Source of the DNA: Colwellia psychrerythraea
Lineage (GTDB): Bacteria; Pseudomonadota; Gammaproteobacteria; Enterobacterales; Alteromonadaceae
Assembly (NCBI RefSeq): GCF_000764185.1
Contig: NZ_JQEC01000054.1
Span: 78,899 to 142,898 of the forward strand
Reading direction: 5' to 3'
Length of the DNA: 64,000 nt
The translations under genes and the position numbers were made by a program. Position 1 is the first letter of the stretch, and every line of letters begins with the position of its first letter. The notes under the pieces were generated by a model. That model made no database searches, was not told the DNA's origin, and saw only the letters and a program-made list of their open reading frames with translations. This document shows positions 17,254-26,317 of this stretch, piece by piece.

Positions 17254-17284
17254 AAAACCAGTGACTTAGCACTGGTTTTTAATT
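17254..17284 (+). terminator. Rho-independent terminator
   Basis: Ten-bp perfect stem AAAACCAGTG / CACTGGTTTT with a six-base loop and a following T-rich run. It sits 8 bp after the solute-binding protein gene and 44 bp before the convergent DUF1338 stop, so it may serve both. Confidence 0.88.
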
Positions 17285-17327
17285 TTGAGTCTTCAACAAT
17301 GATTAGTAACTCACATTACGGCTTTAT

Positions 17328-18128
17328 TTAGCCTTTAACATTAGTACTATCAAAAATTTTATCTGCTGATGCCGCAACAAAACCTGTATATAACTCACCA
17401 TTAGCAAGTGGGTAACGTTTAGCAAACTCATAGAAACAACTTGGAATTTCCATAGTTTTATCAGTAAAAACAACAGGGGCTTTATCGGCAAGTGTTGATG
17501 ATTGCTCTAATTTCACTGCTTCATCACCTTTCACTTCACCACCATTTGTATTCAGCGCATAGCCCGCGTCTTTAAGCGTTGAGTTGACTACTTCAATGTC
17601 GTCGTAACCTTCTAAATGATTAATACTAACCGTGAAGTGGTTTGCGCGGTATCCCCATGCTGCTAACCATGCTGCATATTCACTAACGTCTAATAATGTT
17701 GCGTAGTCTTTTGAGCTAATTTCCCAAAGGCGACCAGAATAAAGAAAATCTGCACGATCACTAACGTCTTCTGGTAACTGAGCAACTAAAGCTGCGATAA
17801 TATCTTGTACTTCAACTGAGAATTCTTCAACGCGTAATTCACTAATAAATACTTTTGGCATAGTACTATCTGGATGTTCAAAATGTTTTGCATCGAGTTT
17901 TTTAGACGAAAAATCATATTGACCACATTCGGTGTAACCTAAAGCCAAAAGTCCTTTAGCTAATTGTTCGAGGTTGATTTTAGGATGATTAAAGGTACGA
18001 TAAGCTACATGGTCATTAATAATATCATTGCCATTACCTAATAATTGGTGAATTTTTTTTGCTGACGGTGTTACGCTAAGGTATTGTTGCCAGATCTCAT
18101 TAAAAAGTGTGGTTACTTGAGCAGCCAT
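17328..18128 (-). CDS. DUF1338 / 2-oxoadipate dioxygenase-decarboxylase family protein
   Basis: A 266-residue member of the DUF1338 family, whose studied members (HglS/YdcJ) are iron-dependent enzymes that turn 2-oxoadipate into 2-hydroxyglutarate in lysine breakdown. Visible family marks are NDHVAYRTFNHP (His40 as likely metal ligand), GYRANHFTVSINHL (second His), and the C-terminal IPSCFYEFAKRYP...LYTGFVAASADKIFDSTN. This is the short form; HglS is about 460 residues. No lysine catabolic gene is adjacent, so the substrate is inferred from family only. Confidence 0.82.
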   Translation of the reverse strand: MAAQVTTLFNEIWQQYLSVTPSAKKIHQLLGNGNDIINDHVAYRTFNHPKINLEQLAKGLLALGYTECGQYDFSSKKLDAKHFEHPDSTMPKVFISELRVEEFSVEVQDIIAALVAQLPEDVSDRADFLYSGRLWEISSKDYATLLDVSEYAAWLAAWGYRANHFTVSINHLEGYDDIEVVNSTLKDAGYALNTNGGEVKGDEAVKLEQSSTLADKAPVVFTDKTMEIPSCFYEFAKRYPLANGELYTGFVAASADKIFDSTNVKG

Positions 18129-18613
18129 GGTTTGTCCTCTTACTTATTGAGTAGTTTTAATTAAATAGTATTAGCTAAACTGTATTGGTTAATTAAGATT
18201 AATTGAATATTTATAGGGTATAACTCAGGCTATTAACGTACAGTTAAAAGTATTAATACGGGTAATAGCTGAAAATAGTAGCTAGCAAAATGGTCGGGAA
18301 AATAACAAACAGTTATTTGGCTGACAGCAGGCGCTATCCACCAAAAAAATTAGATTTGATCGATACTTTTAAAGAAGCACGGACGTTGTCCTGCTTGATG
18401 CTGAGATGTATGTGTTTTTAATACGCTTGATAACATAACTAAAACAAAATTACCTAAAAACAGTAGTACTGGAAGTGAGCTGTATATGCACTTCGATTAA
18501 TAACGCTAATTTAGCACAAATCTTACTCAAAACGAACAACTTCGTTTTGACGCTAATTTACTTGCTCACCACTGAGTATCAATATGAATTCAACTTATGA
18601 GTTTAGCTAGTTG
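18129..18613. other. Intergenic region without recognised feature
   Basis: About 485 bp between the start of the DUF1338 gene and the end of cysQ, both on the minus strand. It must hold the DUF1338 promoter. No ORF, strong hairpin or known repeat was seen. Confidence 0.5.
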
Positions 18614-19435
18614 TTATTTATATACTTTTCTATGCGCTTTAATAATATTCTGCCAAGAAAAATTTCTCGCACCTAAACTAACAAAATCAGGGTTAAGTAA
18701 GCTTTCTCGTTTATTGTAACTTAACGGATTAAACTCACTATCAAGGATATCTCCGCCAGCTTGCTCTAAAATACACTGACTTGCCCCAGTATCCCACTCA
18801 CCTGTTACGCCAATACGCAAATAACAGTCAGCACCACCTTCAGCGATAAGACAGTTTTTTAATGAGCAACTTCCCAAAGCGACATAGTCATAATCATACT
18901 CATTATTCAAATATTGCCCCATCAGTTCCAGCTGCTGACGCCGACTGATAGCAACTTTAATACGGCGATTTTCTTCATACTGTGCAACTTTAATTGCATG
19001 GCTGGCTTGGCAATTATCTTTAAAGGCACCTAGGTTCTTTTGACCATAATAAGTAAGGCAATGATCCGGAGCATGAATAACCCCAAGCGTTGGCCAGCCA
19101 TTTTCTACTAAAGCAATATTCACAGCAAAATCGCCACTACCAATAATAAATTCCCCGGTACCATCTATAGGGTCAAGCAACCAATAGCGAGACCAATCTT
19201 TTCGCTCGCTCAACTGCACAGTTCCTACTTCTTCAGAAATAATAGGGATATCAGGTGTTAGTGTTTTCAACTGGTCCATTAAAATATCATTGGCTGCGAT
19301 ATCGGCGCTGGTAACAGGGCTTTCATCAGCTTTCATTTCCGCGGTATAGTTTCCCTGACGATAATATTTCATTACTTCTACGCCGGCTTTTTTGGCACTT
19401 TCTAAAGCAATATTTAGTAATTTATCTTGGTCCAT
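18614..19435 (-). CDS. cysQ: 3'(2'),5'-bisphosphate nucleotidase
   Basis: Removes the 3'-phosphate from PAP formed in sulfate assimilation; inositol-monophosphatase fold, magnesium dependent. The 273-residue protein shows the metal sites EEVGT (with the preceding Asp-rich ADESPVTSADIAAND), WLLDPIDGTGEFI and the C-terminal TGEWDTGASQCILEQAGG. Start at 19435 is chosen for AGAGG 8 bp upstream; a longer frame to 19498 has no support. It follows nudE with about 60 bp between, probably co-transcribed. Confidence 0.93.
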   Translation of the reverse strand: MDQDKLLNIALESAKKAGVEVMKYYRQGNYTAEMKADESPVTSADIAANDILMDQLKTLTPDIPIISEEVGTVQLSERKDWSRYWLLDPIDGTGEFIIGSGDFAVNIALVENGWPTLGVIHAPDHCLTYYGQKNLGAFKDNCQASHAIKVAQYEENRRIKVAISRRQQLELMGQYLNNEYDYDYVALGSCSLKNCLIAEGGADCYLRIGVTGEWDTGASQCILEQAGGDILDSEFNPLSYNKRESLLNPDFVSLGARNFSWQNIIKAHRKVYK

Positions 19436-19497
19436 CGTTATACCTCTTTCATCGTGCTTTGGTACTATACCCGTGATACGTTTCAATTCATTGAACA

Positions 19498-20049
19498 TTA
19501 ATTTTCAAGAAGGTCACGTACTAACATTAATGCGGCAATACTGCGTGCTTCAGTAAAGTCTGTTTGCTGTAATAGTTCTTTATAGTCTTTAATTGGCCAA
19601 GATACCACCTGTAATGGCTCTGGCTCATCACCTTCAAGCTCTGCACTATAAAGCTGCTTAGCCAAAAAAACAGTCATTTTTGCATTAAAAAATGCAGGAG
19701 CCATCATAAGCTCGGTAACTTGATTGAGCTGCTCGCTACCATAACCAATTTCTTCCATTAGCTCCCGATTTGCCGCCTGATGAGGAAGTTCACCCTCGTC
19801 AATAAGCCCCTTAGGAAAGCCTAATAGATAACTGTGTGTGCCTGCGCAATACTCTCGAACTAATAATAATGTCTCATCGTCAAGCATAGGTACTATCATC
19901 ACAGCACCACGACCAGAGCCCATCATGCGCTCATATTGCCTTTCTTCACCATTACTAAAAGTTAGATCTACTTGCTCAATGGCAAATAAAGCACTTTTAG
20001 CCACTTGTTTACGATTAGTTATGGTAGGTAGTTGATTATTATCAGCCAT
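19498..20049 (-). CDS. nudE: ADP compounds hydrolase, Nudix
   Basis: Hydrolyses ADP-ribose, NADH and diadenosine compounds. The 183-residue protein carries a full Nudix box, GLIDEGELPHQAANRELMEE followed by IGYG, matching GX5EX7REUXEEXGU. The region RQYERMMGSGRGAVMIVP is typical of NudE. It is divergent from yrfG and upstream of cysQ, the arrangement seen in enteric and marine relatives. Confidence 0.93.
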   Translation of the reverse strand: MADNNQLPTITNRKQVAKSALFAIEQVDLTFSNGEERQYERMMGSGRGAVMIVPMLDDETLLLVREYCAGTHSYLLGFPKGLIDEGELPHQAANRELMEEIGYGSEQLNQVTELMMAPAFFNAKMTVFLAKQLYSAELEGDEPEPLQVVSWPIKDYKELLQQTDFTEARSIAALMLVRDLLEN

Positions 20050-20065
20050 ATAGCTAGCTACTTTA

Positions 20066-20092
20066 GTTATTTTTGTTATTTTTGTTATTTTT
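20066..20092. repeat. Three tandem 9-bp repeats
   Basis: GTTATTTTT is repeated three times without change between the divergent nudE and yrfG genes, 17 bp upstream of nudE. Such a microsatellite could vary in copy number and alter promoter spacing. Confidence 0.8.
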
Positions 20093-20192
20093 GTTCGTTA
20101 GATATCACTATAATGACACGATAAACAATACTTTTGGAATAGCAAAATGTTAATATTTATTGCACTACAGTTTATTTTAAGGAATGGCCAAT

Positions 20193-20873
20193 ATGGCAAA
20201 CATTAGTTGGTCAGAAATTTCTACCGTGTTAATTGATATGGACGGTACTATTTTAGATTTACATTTTGACAACCATTTTTGGTTAGAGCATCTGCCGTTA
20301 CGTTATAGTGAAAAAATGTCGATCTCAGTAGAGGCTGCAAAAGCAAAACTAAAAGCTGATTACTTAGCCGTTGTAGGTACGATTGAATGGTATTGTCTCG
20401 ATTACTGGTCTGAGCAAACCCAGATGCCAATTAAAGAGCTCAAACGAGAAATACAACATTTAATACAATTGCGCAGTGATGCCAAAGGTTTTTTATTAGC
20501 ACTAAGAGCCAGTGGTAAAGATATTGTCATGGTGACCAATGCTCATCCAGAGGCTCTGTCACTTAAAATTGAACGCACTCAAATAGACCAATACTTTGAT
20601 ACCCTTTACTCTACCCATGAATTTGGCGTCAGCAAAGAGTCGCAGTTATTATGGCAACGTCTGCAAGAAAAGCATGGCTTTGATTGTGATAGCACGCTGT
20701 TTATTGATGACAGTATCGAAATACTCAAGTCTGCTCAGCAGTACGGCATTAAACACTTACTGGCCATTGCCAACCCTGACAGTAAGAAATCAGCGACTAT
20801 TATTACTGATTTCCCCGCCATTACTAACTACGAGCCGTTAACTGCGAAATTAAATAGCAACACAGCTGATTAA
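20193..20873 (+). CDS. yrfG: GMP/IMP nucleotidase, HAD family
   Basis: HAD hydrolase that dephosphorylates purine nucleotides. The 226-residue protein has motif I LIDMDGTILDLH, motif II VMVTNAHP, the conserved Lys in GVSKES, and motif IV LFIDDSIEIL. The ATG at 20193 has AAGGA 9 bp upstream; the earlier ATG at 20184 is too close to it. In E. coli yrfG is next to nudE, as here. Confidence 0.92.
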   Translation: MANISWSEISTVLIDMDGTILDLHFDNHFWLEHLPLRYSEKMSISVEAAKAKLKADYLAVVGTIEWYCLDYWSEQTQMPIKELKREIQHLIQLRSDAKGFLLALRASGKDIVMVTNAHPEALSLKIERTQIDQYFDTLYSTHEFGVSKESQLLWQRLQEKHGFDCDSTLFIDDSIEILKSAQQYGIKHLLAIANPDSKKSATIITDFPAITNYEPLTAKLNSNTAD

Positions 20874-21113
20874 CTTCATTAACTAGCAAGAAAAACTACC
20901 TCGCTATTAACCCTACAGACCAATAAGTACTAGTACTATGTACCAAACACATAATGCTAGTGCAACTAAGTCATTGTACTTAGTTAACTCATTTCCCTAT
21001 TGTAGTTAGCACAAGCCATACAACAAGCGTGGGCTAGACAACAAAGATGTACTTTATTTTAAGCTTCAGTAAAAAATAATCATCTTCAAACATGGAAATA
21101 GTGAGGGTTACCA

Positions 21114-21473
21114 ATGAAAAAATTCATATTAATGTTATTACTAATAAGCAATGCTACCTTAGCCACTGAGTCATTAACTAAAGCAGAAAAAGGTGCGGTT
21201 GAATTATTATTGGCTGAAGCTGCCAGCAAGTTAATTTATCTTGAAAGAGATTGCGATAAACCCATAGATAAAAATAAATTCAAAGAACTTGCTCGATTAA
21301 AGGCTTTCAGTGAAGGCTATATGACAGTTGAAGGTATAAGTTGGGACAGAGTAGAGCGTAAAGCACATCAAGGTTATGGCGTACTAAAAACTGAAGCACC
21401 ACTCGGTCAATTTTGCCAGCAATACCAAAATGATATTAAAGGTAACTACCGTTTCTTAAAAGAAACAAGTTAA
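21114..21473 (+). CDS. Small secreted protein of unknown function
   Basis: A 119-residue protein with a clear signal peptide (MKKFILMLLLISNATLATES) and a helical mature part with two cysteines (ERDCDKP and GQFCQQY) that may form a disulfide. GAGGG precedes the start. No family recognised. It stands alone and is followed by a terminator. Confidence 0.75.
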   Translation: MKKFILMLLLISNATLATESLTKAEKGAVELLLAEAASKLIYLERDCDKPIDKNKFKELARLKAFSEGYMTVEGISWDRVERKAHQGYGVLKTEAPLGQFCQQYQNDIKGNYRFLKETS

Positions 21474-21486
21474 CGGCAACAACATT

Positions 21487-21522
21487 AAAAAAGGCGCTGC
21501 TCAATGCAGTAACCGCCTTTTT
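21487..21522. terminator. Terminator between the small secreted protein and pldA
   Basis: Stem AAAAAGGCG / CGCCTTTTT with an inner CTGC / GCAG stem. T-rich on both strands, so it probably works for both converging genes. Confidence 0.85.
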
Positions 21523-21570
21523 CTATAAACCGTCAACATATATCAGGCCGAAACAAACAATTAAGCGAGG

Positions 21571-22536
21571 TTAAAATATTTCGGTTAAGGCAATACCAAT
21601 CCCAACCGTTTGCTGTGAATGATTATAGTCAATTAAACTTTCTCCGTAACCATTCGTATATTGAAAGTAGCCTTTTAACTTACCTGAAAGTGGAAAGGTG
21701 ATACCTAACTCCATGCCACCTTTATGCTCTTTAAAGTTTCGGCGACCTACAAATGACAACTCAATACTTTGCCATTTATAGAGCAAAGTCAGATCGAAAT
21801 GCCCCATATAATCTGAAATATCAACATTATCATTAGCTGATTCATCAGGTGTTGTTGCTTTACTGCCTTCAGGAATCTTCCACCACGGGCGAAATGACAC
21901 TGCATAATTATCTTTGGCAAAAGTAAAAATGTAATACAAGCGATTCCAACTTCGCGATAACATTTGTGTGCGGCCATTAGATTGATGTTCAAAGCCAAGC
22001 ACCATATTTGTTTGACCACCTAATGGTTGCCACGCTAATGGTGCGGTATAAAATAGCTCAGGCTGATAGTTTGTTTCTCTAAACGGACGGGATAATTCTT
22101 GGTTATAAAGCTGCCACCAAGATTGCAAAGTAAAAGCAAAATCAAGGCTATCACCCTCAGTAAAAATGGTACCTTGCGTTAATGGTATCTTTAAACTAAA
22201 TTGAAACTTTGCTTCAAGGCTTTGTATCTCTTCACCCCATTGCCCTATTCCCTCATAGACTTCTCTATTCATATTATCTGAAACGCTAAAGGGTAAAAGA
22301 TAAGTCATTTTATGAGGCGTAATTACATAGGGATCAAATGAAGACTTTTTTTGTAAGGAAAGACGATCAAAATAAGCTGAGTTTGTTTTTGGCTCTACCT
22401 GTGGTTCTGATTTCGAAGTAGAAACGCATGCTTTACTTATTTCACTAGCGGCTTGGTTATTGTCATTAGCATAACTAGCACAAGTAAAAGAAAACAAAAG
22501 TAACTGTAATAATTTAACCAGAGGTAGATTTTTCAT
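21571..22536 (-). CDS. pldA: Outer-membrane phospholipase A
   Basis: Integral outer-membrane enzyme that degrades misplaced phospholipids in the outer leaflet; calcium-dependent dimer. The 321-residue precursor has a signal peptide (LLLFSFTCASYA). The catalytic triad sits in FEHQSNGR (His184, Ser186) and SRSWNRLYY (Asn198), with the same +2/+14 spacing as His142/Ser144/Asn156 of E. coli. An N-terminal extension of about 40 residues precedes the barrel, which ends GIALTEIF. Confidence 0.93.
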   Translation of the reverse strand: MKNLPLVKLLQLLLFSFTCASYANDNNQAASEISKACVSTSKSEPQVEPKTNSAYFDRLSLQKKSSFDPYVITPHKMTYLLPFSVSDNMNREVYEGIGQWGEEIQSLEAKFQFSLKIPLTQGTIFTEGDSLDFAFTLQSWWQLYNQELSRPFRETNYQPELFYTAPLAWQPLGGQTNMVLGFEHQSNGRTQMLSRSWNRLYYIFTFAKDNYAVSFRPWWKIPEGSKATTPDESANDNVDISDYMGHFDLTLLYKWQSIELSFVGRRNFKEHKGGMELGITFPLSGKLKGYFQYTNGYGESLIDYNHSQQTVGIGIALTEIF

Positions 22537-22799
22537 AAGATAAGGAGGTACAAGCTTAAGTATTGTTTGAAATTTATAACAATTTTAAACAATTGTGTAA
22601 CTTATGACATTATATTTATAAGCCAGCAAGTAAAATTTTTCCTTGTTAGCCTAAATGATTCATCCTATGTACTCATCACGCTATTATTTTCTTTGCTAGT
22701 CAATACCAATTAAGCCTGTCATCAAACAAACTTAAAGCCCTGATGAGAGAGTAACCTTTATAAGGCTAGGTATAAAGGTTACTCAAAACGGTAAACTCA

Positions 22800-24416
22800 C
22801 TAGTCAATTAACTCAAAATCACTTGGTGCCCAAGTTTTATCAAACCAAGGTTGTAATGGTCCGTATAAACGTAACATAGAAAACCAGGCTTTATTGGGTG
22901 TCGTTTGTGTCCAGTTAGCAACAGGTTTACCTTTAGGCACTTTAGGGCCAAAGTATAACGTTACTGAGCCATCTTTGTTATAGACCAAAACATCACGCTT
23001 ATTATTTTTGCTTGGATATTTCGAGCCGCCCGGCACTTGTAACTCTGAACGAGTTTGCGGATCGTAAGCCACCATTGACCAAAAATCTTTTGCCGGCGCA
23101 TTAGCCGGTAGTGTTACTTGATAAGTTTTTTCACCATATAAGATATCACCCTTATTATCTGCAGTTACCATCGCATAGTTTGAACCTATGCCAGGGATTT
23201 GTAATGCCATTGCCGGTGTATTTACAGTAGCAATATAGAAGAATAATGTTCTAGCATCCATATTACGGCCACCAGCACCACCATCTTTTAACCACTGATA
23301 GTCTCGACCAATAAAACCGGTAAACCACTGCTTGCCTTCAAACAAGTAAGCATTTTCATCACGTGACTTAAAAGCAATACTGCGCGCTGTAGCGTTACCT
23401 ACAGCCACCGCATCTTTTAATATCGCCTGCATACGTGCATCAGGATTAAAAGGTTTACCTTTTTGAATGCCAATAGCAGCCGCTTGACCACGCAGTTCGG
23501 GATCTAAGAAGGAAATAGGCTCTTTTTGCAATACATGCCATAACTCTTGATAAAATTCATAATCATTGGCATGAATGGTATTAAAGTACTTACCACTACC
23601 ATTAACGAATGTCATTGGTTTGGGGTTTTTAGCATCTTTTAGTGGATAAATTTTCAAACCAGTGCGCCACATATTTGAGGCATGATCAGGTTTACCATCT
23701 TTTAAAAAGCCACGCAATATCAGCCAATTGGTATAACTGGTAGATTGGGCAACCCAAACTTTAGTTTCTTTATCTGCAATCATAGTAGTAATTCGAGTAT
23801 CTTTACCCCTGTGTTGCATGCCATTTAATGTTGGTTTTAGCTCACCTTCATAATCCGGCGGCAAGATAATGTAAGTGCCACCTTTTTTAGCATCTGGACC
23901 CGGTGCCCCCATATCAACAACAAAACGGAAGAAAGCATCATTTACTGTGCCAGGGCCAGCTCCGGGTGGAATTTCAACAACCGTAACACCATCTTTTTCT
24001 AGGTCTAACATAGCACCAGCATAAACAGTGTCAGTATTACCCGTTAGAAATAGTGGGCTTGAGTCCATTAAGTTATCAAACACCAAAACTTCATTAGAAC
24101 GTTCAACACCAACACTCTTAAAGCCTAAGCGAATACCTTCAATGGAAGTCGCAGGAATAAAGTTTAAAAATACATCAATGCCTCGGATAAAGTCTAAATG
24201 GTCATAAACTTTGCTCAGTGTTTCATCAGTAGGAATGCCGTCATAAAAGTTTAAATCGCCAATACGAGTTTCCACTGTATTAGGCGTCATAATTTGCTCA
24301 GGTATTTTATGATTAAAGCCCGGTGTTTTTTTATCAGAAAAAGCCCATGTGCTTTGCATGCTGGTTAGTATTAGACTTGTCGCTAACACGGCAACGGCTT
24401 TGCGAAATGTGTTCAT
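22800..24416 (-). CDS. DUF1254/DUF1214 secreted protein
   Basis: A 538-residue protein: signal peptide (RKAVAVLATSLILTSMQSTWA), DUF1254 domain in the N-terminal half (QSTSYTNWLILRGF; VVEIPPGAGPGTVNDAFFRF) and a DUF1214 domain at the C-terminus (LPANAPAKDFWSMVAYDPQTRSEL ... VTLYFGPKVPKGK). The ATG at 24416 is preceded by GGAGA. Family members are widespread periplasmic proteins without settled function. It is alone, with about 100 bp to the next gene. Confidence 0.88.
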   Translation of the reverse strand: MNTFRKAVAVLATSLILTSMQSTWAFSDKKTPGFNHKIPEQIMTPNTVETRIGDLNFYDGIPTDETLSKVYDHLDFIRGIDVFLNFIPATSIEGIRLGFKSVGVERSNEVLVFDNLMDSSPLFLTGNTDTVYAGAMLDLEKDGVTVVEIPPGAGPGTVNDAFFRFVVDMGAPGPDAKKGGTYIILPPDYEGELKPTLNGMQHRGKDTRITTMIADKETKVWVAQSTSYTNWLILRGFLKDGKPDHASNMWRTGLKIYPLKDAKNPKPMTFVNGSGKYFNTIHANDYEFYQELWHVLQKEPISFLDPELRGQAAAIGIQKGKPFNPDARMQAILKDAVAVGNATARSIAFKSRDENAYLFEGKQWFTGFIGRDYQWLKDGGAGGRNMDARTLFFYIATVNTPAMALQIPGIGSNYAMVTADNKGDILYGEKTYQVTLPANAPAKDFWSMVAYDPQTRSELQVPGGSKYPSKNNKRDVLVYNKDGSVTLYFGPKVPKGKPVANWTQTTPNKAWFSMLRLYGPLQPWFDKTWAPSDFELID

Positions 24417-24525
24417 TGGTAAGTTCTCCATTTTCTAAAACCAATTGGGATTATGTACAATATGTTATTAATTAAACTTGGATCACTGATATATAACAAG
24501 TTAAAGTATTTTCCTGATATAAGAG

Positions 24526-25122
24526 TTAACCTAACTGTAACTTCTGCATCATATCACTTACCACCTTATTAATTGCCTGCTGACGTTCTTCGGCAGTTTC
24601 ATATGACTTTAATGGTTTAGTTAAAGTACTACGATAAACACTGTGGTTAGTTTTATTATCAACAATATCAAAGACTAGAGTTCCTTCTACATAGTTACGG
24701 CTACTGATATGGGTAACTCCACCACCATAACTATAACCACAGCGATAACAGTTACTCGCATAACCGCCGTTAGAGCTTACTTTGACCTTGTCTTTAGTAA
24801 CGACAAAGTAGCTTACTAAAACATCTGCTTGTTCAACACTAACTTCTTCAATACTGTGCTGCTGCATTGAAATATCTATCGCGGCATCAAAACGCTCTCG
24901 GTCTATATCACTAAACATAGGGTTTTTAAGCTGCTCATCACCAATAACGCTATAAGTCTCGATTTTGGAAAAGTCATATGTACTACTTTGATCTGTCTCT
25001 GGCACATAGTTGCTTGAACAAGCGCCAAGTAGTAATACCAGCGGTAGAGCCGAATAGATTAGGGTGAATTTAACAAATTTTTTATTCGTATTACTTACTT
25101 TGCTTAATATTAAATTTTTCAT
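24526..25122 (-). CDS. DUF4136 lipoprotein
   Basis: A 198-residue lipoprotein: signal with lipobox LVLLLGACSS, then a DUF4136-like domain (YDFSKIETYSV; ADVLVSYFVVTKDKV; EGTLVFDIVDNKTNHSVYRS; AINKVVSDMMQKL). The pattern 'promised pathway of Asp-Val-Leu-Val then a Gly/Ser/Tyr-rich loop then GTLVFDIVD' is usual for the family. Role unknown; outer or inner membrane anchoring cannot be decided. It is divergent from a LysR gene. Confidence 0.85.
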   Translation of the reverse strand: MKNLILSKVSNTNKKFVKFTLIYSALPLVLLLGACSSNYVPETDQSSTYDFSKIETYSVIGDEQLKNPMFSDIDRERFDAAIDISMQQHSIEEVSVEQADVLVSYFVVTKDKVKVSSNGGYASNCYRCGYSYGGGVTHISSRNYVEGTLVFDIVDNKTNHSVYRSTLTKPLKSYETAEERQQAINKVVSDMMQKLQLG

Positions 25123-25284
25123 ATAAACCTCTCTTTTACTTCAAGGGGGACTCAGTAATAACCATGGAAAAATTGTAAACCTGTTATGTTATGTCATCAA
25201 ACGACTTATAATCATAAACAATATGATCCATACGCATAATTAGATATACTCACCAGTTAATACGACAATTGACAAGTGATAACA

Positions 25285-26214
25285 ATGGCTTCATTAGAGC
25301 AAAAATTAGCGAGAGTTGACCTCAACTTATTAGTTTCACTCAGTGTTTTATTAAAAGAAAAAAATGTTAGCCGAGCTGCTGAGCGTTTGTATTTATCACA
25401 ATCAGCAATGAGCAGAACCCTACAACGCTTAAGAGATCTATTTGACGACCCACTTTTTCATCGATCTTCAAGTGGTATTGTGCCGACAGAAAAAGCACAA
25501 AACATCGAAACCTTATTACCCGATTTATTACAAAAACTTGAGTCAATATTACAAGATAATGATTTTTCGCCAGAAAGTTGCGATAAACATTTTTCTATTT
25601 CACTGCCATCTTTGGCAAGCCATAATATATTCTTACCGCTAGTACAAAATATTAATAGTGAAGCACCCGCAGTGCAGTTATCAGAGTACTCTGCAAAAAT
25701 AAGCTCAATCAAATCACTTGAGTCCGGTCTGTTAGACTTCGTCATCCATATTGAAAAGCCAAGTGATGCTGCATTTATCGCCACTTCCTTAGGTAAACTC
25801 TCCTTAGCGGTTTTTGCGAGAAATGGACATCCGTTAACTACTCAATCACAAGTTGAATTAGCCGATTGCTTTATTTACCGATTTCTTGATCTCAATGTGC
25901 GAGAAGATTCCGGCATCACCTTAACTAACCCCATTGATAGTATCCTGCTCAAACAAGGTTTTAAGCGCGATATACAATTAAAAACCAGTCAGCTAAGCAT
26001 ATTAGTTGAATTATTAAAGTCATCTGAAAGCTTACTTATCGCCCCAAGTTTTTTCGCCAACGCCTCCCCCTATAAAGAGCAATTGGTCAGTGTTTATCAG
26101 TTTGAACAAACACAAAGTAATATGGTTGAGTTGTACTTACTGCAACATCAGCGCACCTTAAATAGTGCGGCGCATCAATGGTTAAAAGATAAAATTTTAC
26201 AGAGCCGCTTGTAA
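25285..26214 (+). CDS. LysR-family transcriptional regulator
   Basis: A 309-residue regulator. N-terminal winged HTH: VDLNLLVSLSVLLKEKNVSR then AAERLYLSQSAMSRTLQRLR, DLFDDPLFHRSSSG; the rest is the periplasmic-binding-like effector domain. ATG at 25285 is used; a GTG three codons upstream is also open. It is divergent from the DUF4136 gene and about 100 bp upstream of a barrel gene, either of which could be its target. Effector unknown. Confidence 0.9.
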   Translation: MASLEQKLARVDLNLLVSLSVLLKEKNVSRAAERLYLSQSAMSRTLQRLRDLFDDPLFHRSSSGIVPTEKAQNIETLLPDLLQKLESILQDNDFSPESCDKHFSISLPSLASHNIFLPLVQNINSEAPAVQLSEYSAKISSIKSLESGLLDFVIHIEKPSDAAFIATSLGKLSLAVFARNGHPLTTQSQVELADCFIYRFLDLNVREDSGITLTNPIDSILLKQGFKRDIQLKTSQLSILVELLKSSESLLIAPSFFANASPYKEQLVSVYQFEQTQSNMVELYLLQHQRTLNSAAHQWLKDKILQSRL

Positions 26215-26317
26215 TTCATCACTTGCTAATCACTAATTTCTAGGGGAAAATTGTTACAAATATACGTATATTTCAACAATTAACAGACTTTTCTCTAAAT
26301 ATTTTTAAAGAGTAACC

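Noticed and set aside
20926..20937. Palindrome AGTACTAGTACT between yrfG and the small secreted protein
   Set aside because: Short, made of simple repeats, and not placed at a clear promoter; chance is likely.
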